DNA of 64,000 nt from Streptococcus infantarius subsp. infantarius ATCC BAA-102 (GCF_000154985.1 NZ_DS572687.1:24084-88083); one strand, 5' to 3'; positions 10,663 through 20,283 are shown, counted from the first letter of the stretch. Program-made: numbers and translations. Notes: generated by a model from the sequence alone, not told the origin.

Positions 10663-11529
10663 CTATTTATCGTAGTTGTTTCTTCTGATTTTAAAGTCAG
10701 AAGAAACAACTTCGTCAACATCTATAATGGAAATAAAAGCATCTGGATCCAAATCAGCCATGATAGCTTTGACATTACGAACTTCACCTGGATTCAAAAC
10801 AACGTACAAGATATTTTTTTCATTTCCTGAGTAAGCCCCTTGTCCATTTAGGTAAGTGACACCACGGTTAATACCATTCAAAATAGCATCCGCAGCTTCT
10901 TGCGATTTTTGGGTAATGATAATCATACCACGTACTGTATAACCACCATTTTGCACAATTGTTAGCACTTGGCTGTACACAAAACTTGCTACCAAAGTGT
11001 AAAGCATGTGTTGCAAATCAATGTAAACAAGTGACGCTGTCAATACAAGGGCATCCACAAATAGAAGCGTTTGACCTAATTTAAAGCCAAATTTTTCCTC
11101 AATCACGCGTCCAATGATATCTGTACCACCTGTCGTTGCACCATATCGAAAAACCAGTCCACTACCTGCACCAGCAAATAAACCAGCAACAACAGCAACC
11201 AACATCATGTCATTTTGTAACACAATTTTCACTGGTACTTGTTGCCAAAACCAGATAAAGAAGGAAAGTAAAACTGTCCCATAAATGGTCAAAGCTAATG
11301 ATTTTCGCCCCAAAACTCTAGCTCCCATGATAAACAAAGGAATATTTAAAATGAGAGAAGTATAAGCTGGGTCAATTTTATAAAGCGCATGGATAATCAA
11401 GGTTACCCCTGCAACTCCACCTTCAGCAAGAGCGTTTGCCATATTAAATTTAACAAAACCAAAGGTATACATTGCTACACCAAGAGCAATCAACAATAAA
11501 CTTCGTACTTGTCTAAGCTTTTGAGCCAT
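10663..11529 (-). CDS. YitT family membrane protein (DUF161/DUF2179)
   Basis: A 288-residue protein with five to six hydrophobic segments in the first ~200 residues (DUF161) and a soluble C-terminal DUF2179 domain that contains GINRGVTYLNGQGAYSG and ends DVDEVVSSDF. Members of the family also contain the GGTDIIG motif seen here in YGATTGGTDIIGRV. The family is widespread in Firmicutes, but its transport or signalling role is not settled. AGGAGG precedes the ATG. It lies 44 nt downstream of a second YitT protein that is coupled to aspS, so all three likely share a transcript ending at 10627. Confidence 0.85.
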   Translation of the reverse strand: MAQKLRQVRSLLLIALGVAMYTFGFVKFNMANALAEGGVAGVTLIIHALYKIDPAYTSLILNIPLFIMGARVLGRKSLALTIYGTVLLSFFIWFWQQVPVKIVLQNDMMLVAVVAGLFAGAGSGLVFRYGATTGGTDIIGRVIEEKFGFKLGQTLLFVDALVLTASLVYIDLQHMLYTLVASFVYSQVLTIVQNGGYTVRGMIIITQKSQEAADAILNGINRGVTYLNGQGAYSGNEKNILYVVLNPGEVRNVKAIMADLDPDAFISIIDVDEVVSSDFKIRRNNYDK

Positions 11530-11573
11530 ATTACACTCCTCCTAAAACTAATTATAGGAAATTAATCAAAAGG

Positions 11574-12512
11574 TTAGTCATCAACAAAACGTCCAATAAT
11601 ATGAACATTTTCAGCAACCGAAACAAAGGCCTTAGGATCTGTTTTCCTCATCAAATATCTGAAATCATTGTACTCTTCACGAGTAATAATAGCTAGCAGA
11701 ACTGCTTTCTTTTCATGATTGTAAGTTCCCTCAGCATTATTTATCTGTGTCGCTCCACGATGAAGTTTAGTGTGAATCATAGCGATAACTTTTTCTGGGC
11801 AGCTGGTTACAATCATTGCCTGCATTTTCTTTTGTTTTGTGAAAATCGCATTCGTCACACGACTTGAGACGAAAATAGTCACCATTGAGTAAAGGGCATA
11901 CTGCCAACCAAATAGGATGCCCGCAAAAATCATGATGACGCCATTTACCACAAGGGAAATACTTCCGACATCACGTCCCGTTTTTTTACGAATGGTCAAG
12001 CTGACAATGTCAGTACCACCACTAGAAATACGTGATTTCAAACTAAATCCAACCCCAGTACCCATAACCAAACCACCAAAAATAGCATTGACAAGTGGAT
12101 CCGCTGTTAGCGTAATCTCTGGAACAATTTGGATGAAGAATGAACTCATAGAAACTGTAATCAGAGTAAAAACGGTAAATTTATGACCAATTTTATACCA
12201 AGCCAAGATTAATAGCGGCAAATTAATGGCATAAAAAACGATAGAAATCGGTAATCTAAAACCAATCAAACGCTCGCTAATCGCTGACAAAACCTGTGCC
12301 AAACCAGTTGCGCCACTTGAATAGACATGTCCTGGTTGGAAGAAGAAGTTTACCGCGATAGCTGAAAGCAAACCATAAAAAAGAGAAGCGGAAATTTTTT
12401 CCGCGTACTTCTCTCTTGAAATGCTTTGCATCGTTTTTAAAAGGCCATATTTCTTAGCCCAACGGCTAACGATATACTTTGTTTTCTTTTTTAAAGATGC
12501 TTTTTTAATCAT
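11574..12512 (-). CDS. YitT family membrane protein (DUF161/DUF2179)
   Basis: A 312-residue paralogue of the next gene, with a longer basic cytosolic N-terminus ([12 protein letters not shown]) before the first membrane segment. It has the family motif SSGGTDIVSLTI in the membrane domain and a C-terminal DUF2179 domain with LHRGATQINNAEGTY. The start overlaps the aspS stop by one base (TAATG). No good Shine-Dalgarno is visible, so translation probably depends on ribosomes finishing aspS. A later in-frame ATG (codon 28) also lacks a binding site. Function beyond family membership is unknown. Confidence 0.85.
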   Translation of the reverse strand: MIKKASLKKKTKYIVSRWAKKYGLLKTMQSISREKYAEKISASLFYGLLSAIAVNFFFQPGHVYSSGATGLAQVLSAISERLIGFRLPISIVFYAINLPLLILAWYKIGHKFTVFTLITVSMSSFFIQIVPEITLTADPLVNAIFGGLVMGTGVGFSLKSRISSGGTDIVSLTIRKKTGRDVGSISLVVNGVIMIFAGILFGWQYALYSMVTIFVSSRVTNAIFTKQKKMQAMIVTSCPEKVIAMIHTKLHRGATQINNAEGTYNHEKKAVLLAIITREEYNDFRYLMRKTDPKAFVSVAENVHIIGRFVDD

Positions 12513-14260
12513 TAGTTATTAGTTTTAGTTGCTAAGGCCAATTCTTCTAATTGTTTGTCTGAAACAAGGCTAGGTGCTTGTGTCATTGGGTCAGTTGCTT
12601 TGTTATTTTTAGGGAAGGCAATAACTTCACGAATGTTGTCTTCACCAGCAAGAAGCATAACGAAACGGTCAAGACCGATAGCAAGTCCACCGTGTGGTGG
12701 GAATCCGTAATTCATAGCTTCTAGCAAGAAACCAAATTGGTCAGCTGCTTCTTCAGCTGTAAAGCCAAGAGCTTTGAACATACGTTCTTGCAATTCACGT
12801 TGGTTGATACGTAGGCTACCACCACCGAGTTCATAACCGTTAAGAACGATATCGTATGCAACAGCACGAACTTTAGCAAGGTCACCTTCTAATTCGTGAG
12901 CTGATTCTTCAGTCGGCAATGTGAATGGGTGGTGAGCAGACATGTAACGCCCTTCTTCTTCAGACCACTCAAACATTGGCCAATCAACAACCCAAAGGAA
13001 GTTGAATTTAGAGTTGTCAACCATATCAAGTTCTTTAGCGATACGTGTACGAAGTGCACCAAGTGTGTTGTTAGCTACTTCAAGTGTATCAGCAACGAAA
13101 AGTACCAAATCATTGTCTTCAAGTTGTAAACTTGCTGTCAACTTATCTTCAATACTTGTCAAGAATTTGGCAACAGGTCCGTTAAGAGAACCATCAGTAA
13201 ATTTAACCCAAGCAAGACCTTTGGCACCAAATTGTTTCGCGAATTCTGTTAATTTATCAATGTTCTTACGTGAATATTTGTCTGCGTTACCTTTAACAAC
13301 GATAGCTTTTACAACTGGAGCTTGTGAGAAGACTTTGAAGTCAACATCCTTGACAACTTCTGTCAAGTCTTGTAAAAGCATTTCGAAACGAGTATCAGGT
13401 TTATCTGAACCGTAGTTGTTCATTGCATCATCATAAGACATACGTGGGAATGGCAATGTAACGTCGATTCCTTTAGTATCTTTCATGACTTTAGCAATCA
13501 TTCCTTCAGTGATATCTTGGATATCTTTATCTGACAAGAATGAAGTTTCCATATCGACCTGTGTAAATTCAGGTTGACGGTCACCACGCAAGTCTTCATC
13601 ACGGAAACATTTAACGATTTGATAGTAGCGGTCGAAACCAGCGTTCATCAACAATTGTTTTGTGATTTGTGGACTTTGTGGCAAAGCGTAGAAATGACCT
13701 TGGTTCACACGGCTTGGTACCAAGTAGTCACGCGCACCTTCTGGAGTAGATTTTGTCAACATTGGTGTTTCAACATCAATAAACTCTAAACCATCCAAGT
13801 AGTTACGGATTGAGTGAGTAACTTTTGCACGTAATTTGAAGTTATTAAGCATTTTTGGACGACGAAGATCCAAGTAACGGTAACGAAGACGGTTATCATC
13901 ACTAACTTCCACATCATCTTTGATTTCAAATGGTGTTGTTTTAGCGGTGTTCAAAACTATCAATGCTGATACTTTCAATTCAACAGCACCAGTTGGCAAG
14001 TTAGTGTTTTCTTGTTCACGTTGTGCAACGACACCAGTTACTTCGATAACAAATTCGTTACGAAGGCTTTCTGCAGTTGCCATAACATCACTTGAAACTT
14101 TCTCTGGGTTGATGACTAATTGCATGATACCTTCGCGGTCACGAAGATCGATGAAAATAAGTCCACCGAGGTCACGACGACGTCCGACCCAACCTTTTAG
14201 AGTAATTTCTTGGCCAATATGTTCGCTGCGAACACGACCAGCATACATTGTACGTTTCAT
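12512..14260 (-). CDS. aspS: Aspartyl-tRNA synthetase
   Basis: Class II synthetase charging tRNA-Asp. The 582-residue protein has the N-terminal OB-fold anticodon-binding domain (residues 1-105, [19 protein letters not shown]), the class II motif 2 region ([16 protein letters not shown]), the bacterial GAD insertion domain (about residues 280-410), and motif 3 ([15 protein letters not shown]). This is the bacterial-type AspRS. GGAG precedes the ATG. A terminator separates it from the upstream hisS; a TATAAT at 14301-14306 on the minus strand could be its own -10. It is translationally linked to a downstream YitT gene. Confidence 0.97.
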   Translation of the reverse strand: MKRTMYAGRVRSEHIGQEITLKGWVGRRRDLGGLIFIDLRDREGIMQLVINPEKVSSDVMATAESLRNEFVIEVTGVVAQREQENTNLPTGAVELKVSALIVLNTAKTTPFEIKDDVEVSDDNRLRYRYLDLRRPKMLNNFKLRAKVTHSIRNYLDGLEFIDVETPMLTKSTPEGARDYLVPSRVNQGHFYALPQSPQITKQLLMNAGFDRYYQIVKCFRDEDLRGDRQPEFTQVDMETSFLSDKDIQDITEGMIAKVMKDTKGIDVTLPFPRMSYDDAMNNYGSDKPDTRFEMLLQDLTEVVKDVDFKVFSQAPVVKAIVVKGNADKYSRKNIDKLTEFAKQFGAKGLAWVKFTDGSLNGPVAKFLTSIEDKLTASLQLEDNDLVLFVADTLEVANNTLGALRTRIAKELDMVDNSKFNFLWVVDWPMFEWSEEEGRYMSAHHPFTLPTEESAHELEGDLAKVRAVAYDIVLNGYELGGGSLRINQRELQERMFKALGFTAEEAADQFGFLLEAMNYGFPPHGGLAIGLDRFVMLLAGEDNIREVIAFPKNNKATDPMTQAPSLVSDKQLEELALATKTNN

Positions 14261-14316
14261 TTGATATGATTCTCCGTTTTAAATTTATTCATTCCCATCT
14301 ATTATAGCAAAAAGCA

Positions 14317-14346
14317 AAGAAAAACCCCACCCATGTGGGGGAGTTT
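14317..14346 (-). terminator. Terminator between hisS and aspS
   Basis: CCCCAC-CCAT-GTGGGG stem-loop flanked by A-rich and T-rich arms on both sides. On the minus strand it is followed by a T-run and should end the hisS transcript. Confidence 0.75.
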
Positions 14347-14415
14347 TTCAAATTCTTTTCTCATTAAGCCTTTTCATTAACAAAGAGCTCATAACTTTTT
14401 GCAAAGATTGCTTTC

Positions 14416-15693
14416 TTAGCTTAATTTAGCAAGGATTTCTGCAAAGTTTGTTTCGATATCTGCAAAGCTGACTGAAACTTCTTCACGTGTTTTATTATTT
14501 TTAACAGTGACTTGACCTGCTTCAATTTCGCTTTCACCTAATGTGATGACTGTTTTAGCATTGAAAGCGTCAGCTGATTTGAATTGTGCTTTAATCTTGC
14601 GTCCAAGGTAATCACGTTCAGCTGAGAAGCCTTGGTTACGGATAGCTTGTACCAATTCCAAAGCTTTAATGTTAGCACCTTGTCCCAAGACAGCGATGTA
14701 GGCGTCCATTTCTTTTTCAACTGGTAATTCAATACCTTGTTTGTCCAAGATAAGAAGCAAACGTTCAAGACCAAGTCCAAAACCAAATCCAGGTGTTTCT
14801 GGTCCGTCAAAGTATTCAACAAGGCTATCGTAGCGACCACCTGCACAGATTGTCAACTCAGATTTATCAACAGTTGTGATGAATTCAAAGATAGTGTGGT
14901 TGTAGTAGTCAAGTCCACGAACCATATTAGTATCAATTACATATGGGATGTTAAGTGTTTCAAGCATTTCACGCACGGCATCAAAGTGAGCTTGACTTTC
15001 TTCATCAAGGTAATCAAGGATTGATGGTGCATTTTCAACAGCTACTTTATCTTCTTTTTCTTTTGAGTCAAGAACACGAAGTGGGTTTTCATCCAAACGA
15101 CGTTGGCTATCTGCTGACAATTTGTCACGCATAGGTGTCAAATAATCAATCAAAGCTTGACGGTAAGCAGCACGGCTAGCAGCACTTCCTAGAGTGTTCA
15201 AGTGAAGTGTCACATCTTTAATACCCAATGTTTGGAACAATTGGTAAGCCATAGCGATTGTTTCAACGTCTGTAGCTGGATTTGCTGAACCAAAGCACTC
15301 AACACCGACTTGGTGGAATTCACGTAAACGACCAGCTTGTGGACGTTCGTAACGGAACATTGAGCCAATGTAGTACATTTTAACTGGTTTTTGAACTTCT
15401 GGTGCAAATAATTTATTTTCCACAAAAGAACGAACCACTGGCGCTGTTCCTTCTGGACGCAAAGTGATATGGCGGTCACCTTTATCATGGAAATCATACA
15501 TTTCTTTTGTTACGATATCAGTTGTATCACCGACTGAACGACTGATAACTTCATAATGTTCGAACATTGGTGTACGAATTTCACTGTAGTTATATTTTTT
15601 GAAGGTTTCACGTGCAACAGCTTCGATATATTGCCATTTAGCGCTTTCGCTAGGTAAAATATCTTGTGTTCCTTTAGGTTTTTGTAATTTCAT
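14416..15693 (-). CDS. hisS: Histidyl-tRNA synthetase
   Basis: Class II synthetase charging tRNA-His. Signatures: motif 1 region with [10 protein letters not shown] and [11 protein letters not shown], motif 2 [16 protein letters not shown], the histidine-binding signature [12 protein letters not shown], motif 3 [15 protein letters not shown], and the C-terminal anticodon-binding domain (about residues 325-425). The 425 aa length is standard. It is divergent from rpmF, the usual arrangement in streptococci. No T-box element or clear Shine-Dalgarno is visible upstream; the ATG at 15693 is nevertheless the conserved start ([11 protein letters not shown]). Confidence 0.97.
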   Translation of the reverse strand: MKLQKPKGTQDILPSESAKWQYIEAVARETFKKYNYSEIRTPMFEHYEVISRSVGDTTDIVTKEMYDFHDKGDRHITLRPEGTAPVVRSFVENKLFAPEVQKPVKMYYIGSMFRYERPQAGRLREFHQVGVECFGSANPATDVETIAMAYQLFQTLGIKDVTLHLNTLGSAASRAAYRQALIDYLTPMRDKLSADSQRRLDENPLRVLDSKEKEDKVAVENAPSILDYLDEESQAHFDAVREMLETLNIPYVIDTNMVRGLDYYNHTIFEFITTVDKSELTICAGGRYDSLVEYFDGPETPGFGFGLGLERLLLILDKQGIELPVEKEMDAYIAVLGQGANIKALELVQAIRNQGFSAERDYLGRKIKAQFKSADAFNAKTVITLGESEIEAGQVTVKNNKTREEVSVSFADIETNFAEILAKLS

Positions 15694-15895
15694 AAATAAG
15701 ATATACCGGCACCAAATTTTTGCAAATTCAGCCCATTAATTCCTTTCTACTATTGTAGCTATTCAATCACTCTTTATTTTATCATAAAAAGGGCAGCTAA
15801 AGAAGAAGGGACTATTTATTTTTCGTATTTTATTAAATCCAAACTCGCCTGAAAACGTTAAATTGCCAACTTTTTCAATTTTTTTGTCAAGTAAC

Positions 15896-15924
15896 TTTAC
15901 TTTACAAAAAAGATATGTTATTAT
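15896..15924 (+). promoter_or_regulatory. Putative promoter of rpmF-rpmG
   Basis: -35 TTTACT (15896-15901), 17-bp spacer, -10 TATTAT (15919-15924), about 58 nt before the rpmF ATG. The 15694-15895 stretch between hisS and this promoter shows no gene. Confidence 0.5.
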
Positions 15925-15981
15925 GTTAAAGTTGATTCAAAATCAAGAACAAATTAAAAATATTATCGGAGGAAATAAAAC

Positions 15982-16158
15982 ATGGCAGTACCTGCACGTC
16001 ACACTTCAAAAGCGAAGAAAAACAAACGTCGTACACACTACAAATTGACTGCTCCATCAGTTAAATTTGACGAAACTACTGGAGATTACTCACGTTCTCA
16101 CCGTGTATCACTTAAAGGATACTACAAAGGACGTAAAATCGCTAAGGCAGCTAAATAA
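15982..16158 (+). CDS. rpmF: 50S ribosomal protein L32
   Basis: A 58-residue basic protein beginning [17 protein letters not shown], the conserved L32 start, with the [17 protein letters not shown] core. It contains no cysteine, so it is the zinc-independent (C-) form usual in streptococci. GGAGG lies 8 nt upstream of the ATG. It is followed after 15 nt by rpmG in a two-gene operon. Confidence 0.96.
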   Translation: MAVPARHTSKAKKNKRRTHYKLTAPSVKFDETTGDYSRSHRVSLKGYYKGRKIAKAAK

Positions 16159-16173
16159 TAGAAGGGAGATACC

Positions 16174-16323
16174 ATGCGCGTAAATATTACACTTGAACAC
16201 AAAGAATCTGGTGAACGCTTGTACCTTACTTCAAAAAACAAACGTAACACTCCAGACCGTCTTCAATTGAAAAAATACTCACCAAAATTGCGTAAACACG
16301 TAATCTTTACTGAAGTTAAATAA
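16174..16323 (+). CDS. rpmG: 50S ribosomal protein L33
   Basis: A 49-residue protein ([20 protein letters not shown]) typical of L33. No cysteines are present, so this is the C- form that does not bind zinc. AAGGGAG precedes the ATG. The 3' end of rpmG is a recognised integration site for some streptococcal integrative elements, which matters here because element debris begins just downstream. It is followed by a strong terminator at 16462-16496. Confidence 0.96.
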   Translation: MRVNITLEHKESGERLYLTSKNKRNTPDRLQLKKYSPKLRKHVIFTEVK

Positions 16324-16461
16324 ATAGGTCATTACACGTCAGTTGACGTTTAAAACCTTGATTTTATGCGATTATTGATTTTTTTAATTTCAGTATATTG
16401 CATTAAAAATCAACCAAATGACTACATTTTTTGTGAAATAAAATTAGAAATTTGAATATTC

Positions 16462-16496
16462 AAAAACACCCTAGCAATAATGCTAGGGTGTTTTTT
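16462..16496 (+). terminator. Rho-independent terminator after rpmG
   Basis: Perfect 11-bp stem (ACACCCTAGCA / TGCTAGGGTGT) with a 4-nt loop, followed by T6. It lies 140 nt past the rpmG stop; nothing gene-like was seen in between. Confidence 0.88.
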
Positions 16497-16584
16497 ATTT
16501 GAAAGATACAGCATATAAAGTAATTTAGTACTTTTTTCAACCTTCACTAATCTAATAGAATATGTCTTAGTGGATCCGCATAAT

Positions 16585-17349
16585 CTAATAACTTTTGATA
16601 AGTAGGTAGTTGAGAATCATCAAAACTTCTAATAATTCAAAACCACTTGAAGAAAACAAATACAACAAAAAGTGATTGTCATATTCAGTTAATAGATATG
16701 CCTCAAAATCTGTGCCAAACAATTCCCTATATTCTGCTAATGTTCCAAACCAATACTGCAAATTCTTGTTAATTATCTTTAACATTTTATCAAATGCTAT
16801 TGCTTCATCAGTATAAAAACGAAATGGGAAAAATAATAATAAATTCTTTTGGGTTTCCATCGTTTTTAATGTATTAAGGATATCATAGTCATGGATATCT
16901 TCAGAACTTATATTTTCTTCTTCGTTACGTATCAAAAGTAAATCATTTAATTTCTTATCTTTAAATAAATTATGAAGCCAAGTCATTTTCTGACTTTCTC
17001 TCGTTCTTGCATTACCATAACCAATACCCATTATAGTTTTTTTAATTGAATTACTTGTTAATCTCAACGCTTTACAACAAGATGGTGAAACTAATAACTT
17101 AAAATCTATACTATACTCAATAGAGATGGCATCACATTCTCCATTACTTTCCTTGACTGGCTTTTGATATAAATTATACTTCGATTTCCCTTGAAAATAT
17201 TTAGAACGATTAAGAAACTCCAATAAAAACAACTAGTAATTGGAATCTTCTTCATTCTTAACAAAATTGTTCAACACAACCGCTGCTTGAATTGTTTCAA
17301 CTCCCCATTTAGCATCATCCACTACACTAATAACCTCATTCTCTAAATT
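16585..17349 (-). pseudogene. Unknown protein gene interrupted by a nonsense codon and lacking its start
   Basis: One minus-strand frame runs from 17349 to the stop at 16585 but is broken by TAG at 17233-17235. Upstream of the TAG it reads ENEVISVVDDAKWGVETIQ and so on, without any ATG before an earlier stop at 17350-17352. Downstream it reads 215 residues with only TTG available as a start (17232), directly abutting the TAG and without a Shine-Dalgarno. The simplest reading is a single gene with CAG to TAG and a lost 5' end. The protein is not recognised. A segment ECDAISIEYSIDFK has acidic-acidic-lysine spacing seen in some nucleases, which is only a hint. Base composition is AT-rich like the neighbouring accessory genes. 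Confidence 0.55.
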
Positions 17350-17696
17350 TTATCTTACTTATTATTTTATCACTAATGTAACTGCTTTTAATAGATTTAT
17401 AAAAAGATAGACGAAACCCTTTATATCAGCTTTTGAAACGTTAGAAATTCAAAAAATCTATCATAGGAAAATTCGCTATCTTTTTTCAATTGAAATTCAT
17501 ATAATTAAAGTGGCAAGATTTAAATCTTGTAATTTTATTTTTTTAGTTAAAATTGATGCGCATCAAATGAACAGATTGAAACAAAATACAGTTATATGCA
17601 AAAACAGCTGTATCTAAAAAGTTTTTATCACTTGTTTGGTGCGCTTTTTGTGCTGCTTTCGTTTCTTTCTGTTCTTTGAACAAGAACAGGACAAAA
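17350..17696. other. Gene-free spacer with two inverted repeats
   Basis: About 350 bp without a supported gene. It contains a 14-bp perfect palindrome TTGATGCGCATCAA (17553-17566) and, directly ahead of the next gene, a dyad CTGTTCTT-N5-AAGAACAG (17669-17689). Both may be operators for the neighbouring HTH gene. Confidence 0.5.
17669..17689 (+). promoter_or_regulatory. Inverted repeat just upstream of HTH gene
   Basis: CTGTTCTT / AAGAACAG, perfect 8-bp arms around 5 nt, ending 7 nt before the ATG at 17697. It overlaps the ribosome-binding region, so it could be an autoregulatory operator or an RNA hairpin limiting translation. Confidence 0.5.
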
Positions 17697-18189
17697 ATGA
17701 CATATACAAAATTAATAGCATCAATTTACTGTAAAATTTTAGGTAAAACAATTAAAAATAAGTTAAAAGAAGCGAATATTTTGCAAAATCAGATTTGTTA
17801 CACTGATACTGATGAAGAGACTGTATTGCTTTCTGAAACATCGGTTTGTCAAATTTTAAATGGTAATCGAAACATAACTTACAATGCTGCTCTTGCTTTT
17901 CAAGAAACGCTTAATTATCGCACACCAAAGATTCTTTTTTATACAAGATGATTCTTTTAAAATTAAGTTGCTAATTCAATTAGTGACACTTATTTTAATA
18001 GACTCTAACTTTAATAACACGTTTTTACGACAAAATTTAAGTCAAAAAATCGACGGATTTTCTGAAAAAAATATTCAAAATTTTATTCAATCTCACAAAA
18101 AAATATTTCTCACTTCTCTTTCAAATTTTTTCCCTGATTTTTTAGAAGAAGAAACTTCTTACGAAGTTGCTGAAAAAATAGCTGATTGA
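17697..18189 (+). pseudogene. XRE-like HTH protein with single-base frameshift
   Basis: The first frame (ATG 17697, stop 17949-17951) gives 84 residues including an XRE-type helix-turn-helix: LSETSVCQILNGNRNITYNAALAF. It ends right after a run of six T (17935-17940). A second frame continues without interruption to 18189 (IQDDSFKIKLL onward, ending ETSYEVAEKIAD). Deleting one T from the run joins them into one plausible protein of 163 residues. An alternative TTG start at 17676 falls within a dyad and has no binding site. Such regulators are common in integrative elements and the gene lies next to other element debris. Inactivation, phase variation or a sequencing error are all possible. Confidence 0.6.
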
Positions 18190-18247
18190 TTTTCTGAGTT
18201 TGCTTGCTTAATATCACAACTGTGAAATTCATTGAAATATAATATCT

Positions 18248-19687
18248 TTAGTAGTCTTGACAGTCATATTCCATCTCCAATTCTTGATAGATATAATATC
18301 TCAAAACTTCTTGAAGAAGTAATTTGGTTTCATACATTTCATTAATATCTGTAATTAATTCTGAATATTTTTCTTTTGAATCTCCGTGAGTAAAATAATT
18401 ACGTGTATCAACTAATTTTTTTATTAGTAGTTCTTTATCTCTATCTGAAAAAATTTTATCTTGATTAACTTCATCTATTGAATCAAATAAATTTTTCAAA
18501 CGTTCAGCAAGCCTTGGCTCCTTTTTTTTAGTTTTTAGCCTACCTCTAAATTTTTTTCCAAATTCTTCTAAAATATGTGTATTTATAAAATCAATCAAAG
18601 ATTGTCTAGCCATTTCTTCATCATCAGATAAACATTGTGGAATTTCAAAGTTTTTAAAATTCCTAGAGTAAACTTCTAAATTCCTAATAGTATCAACTAG
18701 TTGATCTTCCAAGTATAAATTACCATGAAGATTCTTTGAAAATTGTCTTACTATAAATTCAAGTTCCTCGGATTTATCAAACCATTGATTTAAAATTTGT
18801 TCAAAATTACCTCCTAATTTCCTCAAAGAAATATCTTGCTGAGAATTTATTTTCCATTTTTTTAACTTTCTGTCATGCTGCACAAAGAATTTTCCTGTTA
18901 TAAGCGGTAACCGTTTATCTTCTACCATTTTGTAATGAACAAGAAATCCAATATTAGTAAAAGATAATGGTATATTTGATAAAATCTCAATAAAATCTTT
19001 AAATTTACGCGAAGCTTGGTAATATTCATCAAAACATCTTCTATCTGAATCAGCTGAGGTAAGTTTGATAAAATAGTCACTTCTAAAAAATTTAGTTGTA
19101 AATGAAGAATGTAAAGTCGCTGTATCTTCAAAATTCATTTTCAAGGATTCTATTAACACATTTGTTGATTGATATTCATCTACTGCACTTTCAAAAACAG
19201 TTTTGTTTTCACTAGATTTGATAGTCACCAATGATTTATCAATCCATTCCTCAATATGTTCGAAACTAAATTTATACATATCGATTTCTTCACGATTCAA
19301 TTTATTAAGCAAATCTTTGAAAGCTTTCGAACTACCATCAAAATTTTCAAGTTCTTGATAAAAGACTTTATAAATTTTAAAATTCTTCACCCTATATTTA
19401 GTTATAGGAAATCCTGGATATGATAAGTTGGACATTGGTTCACCATAAGTATTTAAAATTAAAACTTCACCATTATTTGAAAATCCATATATTTTTTCCA
19501 AATACTTACTAAAACCGAATGGGTTTCCCTCTTCTTCAAACTCACCAAATAATTCTAGTACAATTTCTCTTGGCGAATAATGTAAAATACCACTTAAGTT
19601 ATTCTTGTTTGCAATATCATCAGGAGATTCTGAAAAATAACCTTTTATTTTAAACTCCTTATCCCAACTATAATCTTTAAATTTCAT
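18248..19687 (-). CDS. ApeA-like HEPN-domain anti-phage protein
   Basis: A 479-residue intact protein. The N-terminal part (GYFSESPDD, then SGILHYSPREIVLELFG) fits the ApeA N-terminal domain, a beta-rich domain, and the C-terminal ~150 residues are helical with the HEPN ribonuclease motif R-x4-H (RNYFTH, residues about 429-434). ApeA proteins are single-gene abortive-type phage defences in which the HEPN domain is thought to cleave RNA after infection is sensed. AAAGGAT precedes the ATG; a TATAAT at 19800-19805 on the minus strand may be the -10. The gene is AT-rich and flanked by broken mobile-element genes, consistent with horizontal transfer. Family call is strong, activity is inference. 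Confidence 0.8.
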   Translation of the reverse strand: MKFKDYSWDKEFKIKGYFSESPDDIANKNNLSGILHYSPREIVLELFGEFEEEGNPFGFSKYLEKIYGFSNNGEVLILNTYGEPMSNLSYPGFPITKYRVKNFKIYKVFYQELENFDGSSKAFKDLLNKLNREEIDMYKFSFEHIEEWIDKSLVTIKSSENKTVFESAVDEYQSTNVLIESLKMNFEDTATLHSSFTTKFFRSDYFIKLTSADSDRRCFDEYYQASRKFKDFIEILSNIPLSFTNIGFLVHYKMVEDKRLPLITGKFFVQHDRKLKKWKINSQQDISLRKLGGNFEQILNQWFDKSEELEFIVRQFSKNLHGNLYLEDQLVDTIRNLEVYSRNFKNFEIPQCLSDDEEMARQSLIDFINTHILEEFGKKFRGRLKTKKKEPRLAERLKNLFDSIDEVNQDKIFSDRDKELLIKKLVDTRNYFTHGDSKEKYSELITDINEMYETKLLLQEVLRYYIYQELEMEYDCQDY

Positions 19688-19870
19688 ATTATCCTTTCTA
19701 ATAGCTTTTCAGAACTCTTTCATGACACTACTTTTTACATTAGTAATCACTATAAAATATACATTTCAACAAATACTATTTTTAAACATCAGTACTGATA
19801 TTATACTCCAATTATCAAATTTCTATCAATGGAACTTCCTTATGTGTAGCTAACTCATATCACAATTATG

Positions 19871-19905
19871 AAAATAGACTGTCAGAAATTCTGACAGTCT
19901 ATTTT
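19871..19905. repeat. 35-bp perfect inverted repeat (17-bp arms)
   Basis: Arms AAAATAGACTGTCAGAA (19871-19887) and its exact complement (19889-19905) flank a single A. It lies between the divergent ApeA and integrative-element genes. The A/T ends make it look like a bidirectional terminator, but there are no converging genes here. Confidence 0.75.
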
Positions 19906-19968
19906 GTCAAAACCAGATAAACTAAAAGTATTCTTAGCTAAGACAAGAAAATTTACGAGGTAAAAATT

Positions 19969-20283
19969 ATGAAAACAAATAACCGAAAAATTGGATATTC
20001 TTCTAATACCGCCAATAATTATATTGACAACAAGCAAGCAATCTATTTCTTAAGTACTGAACTTGAACAACAAATTAGATTTGAAAATGGACAACCAACC
20101 CGCGAAATCATCGCCTACAAATCTTGGTTTTCTCAAAAGGGACTACCGCCATTTCAAGTGAAATTTGAATCTGAAGTGGTGCTTCCAGCTTATATGGCAA
20201 TGGTAGAGTTTGATAAATTGGAAGCCTGTGAAGTGGGCTATAATGTCTATTTCCGTGCAAGTGGTATCAAGGAGATAAAATAA
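19969..20283 (+). CDS. Small conserved integrative-element protein
   Basis: A 104-residue protein without membrane segment or signal peptide. It starts MKTNNRKIGYSSNTANNY and has a conserved-looking segment KSWFSQKGLPPFQVKFE. GAGGT lies upstream of the ATG. Its TAA overlaps the ATG of the following FtsK-like gene, an arrangement typical of the first genes in streptococcal integrative and mobilisable elements. Its molecular role is not known. It appears intact, but its operon partner is truncated, so it may be functionless here. Confidence 0.6.
   Translation: MKTNNRKIGYSSNTANNYIDNKQAIYFLSTELEQQIRFENGQPTREIIAYKSWFSQKGLPPFQVKFESEVVLPAYMAMVEFDKLEACEVGYNVYFRASGIKEIK

Noticed and set aside
13002-13415. 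137-aa plus-strand frame inside aspS
   Set aside because: Antisense shadow of a highly biased essential gene; no start signal and no family resemblance.
14261-15981. T-box leaders for hisS or aspS
   Set aside because: The TGGNACCGCG core is absent upstream of both; only trpS has it.
15863-16048. 61-aa frame overlapping the start of rpmF
   Set aside because: Out of frame with rpmF, covers its promoter and binding site, and reads low-complexity sequence.
17884-18189. Independent 101-aa gene starting MLLLLFKKRL
   Set aside because: Its first codons overlap the HTH gene in another frame without a binding site; the later part is better explained as the frameshifted 3' half of the HTH gene.
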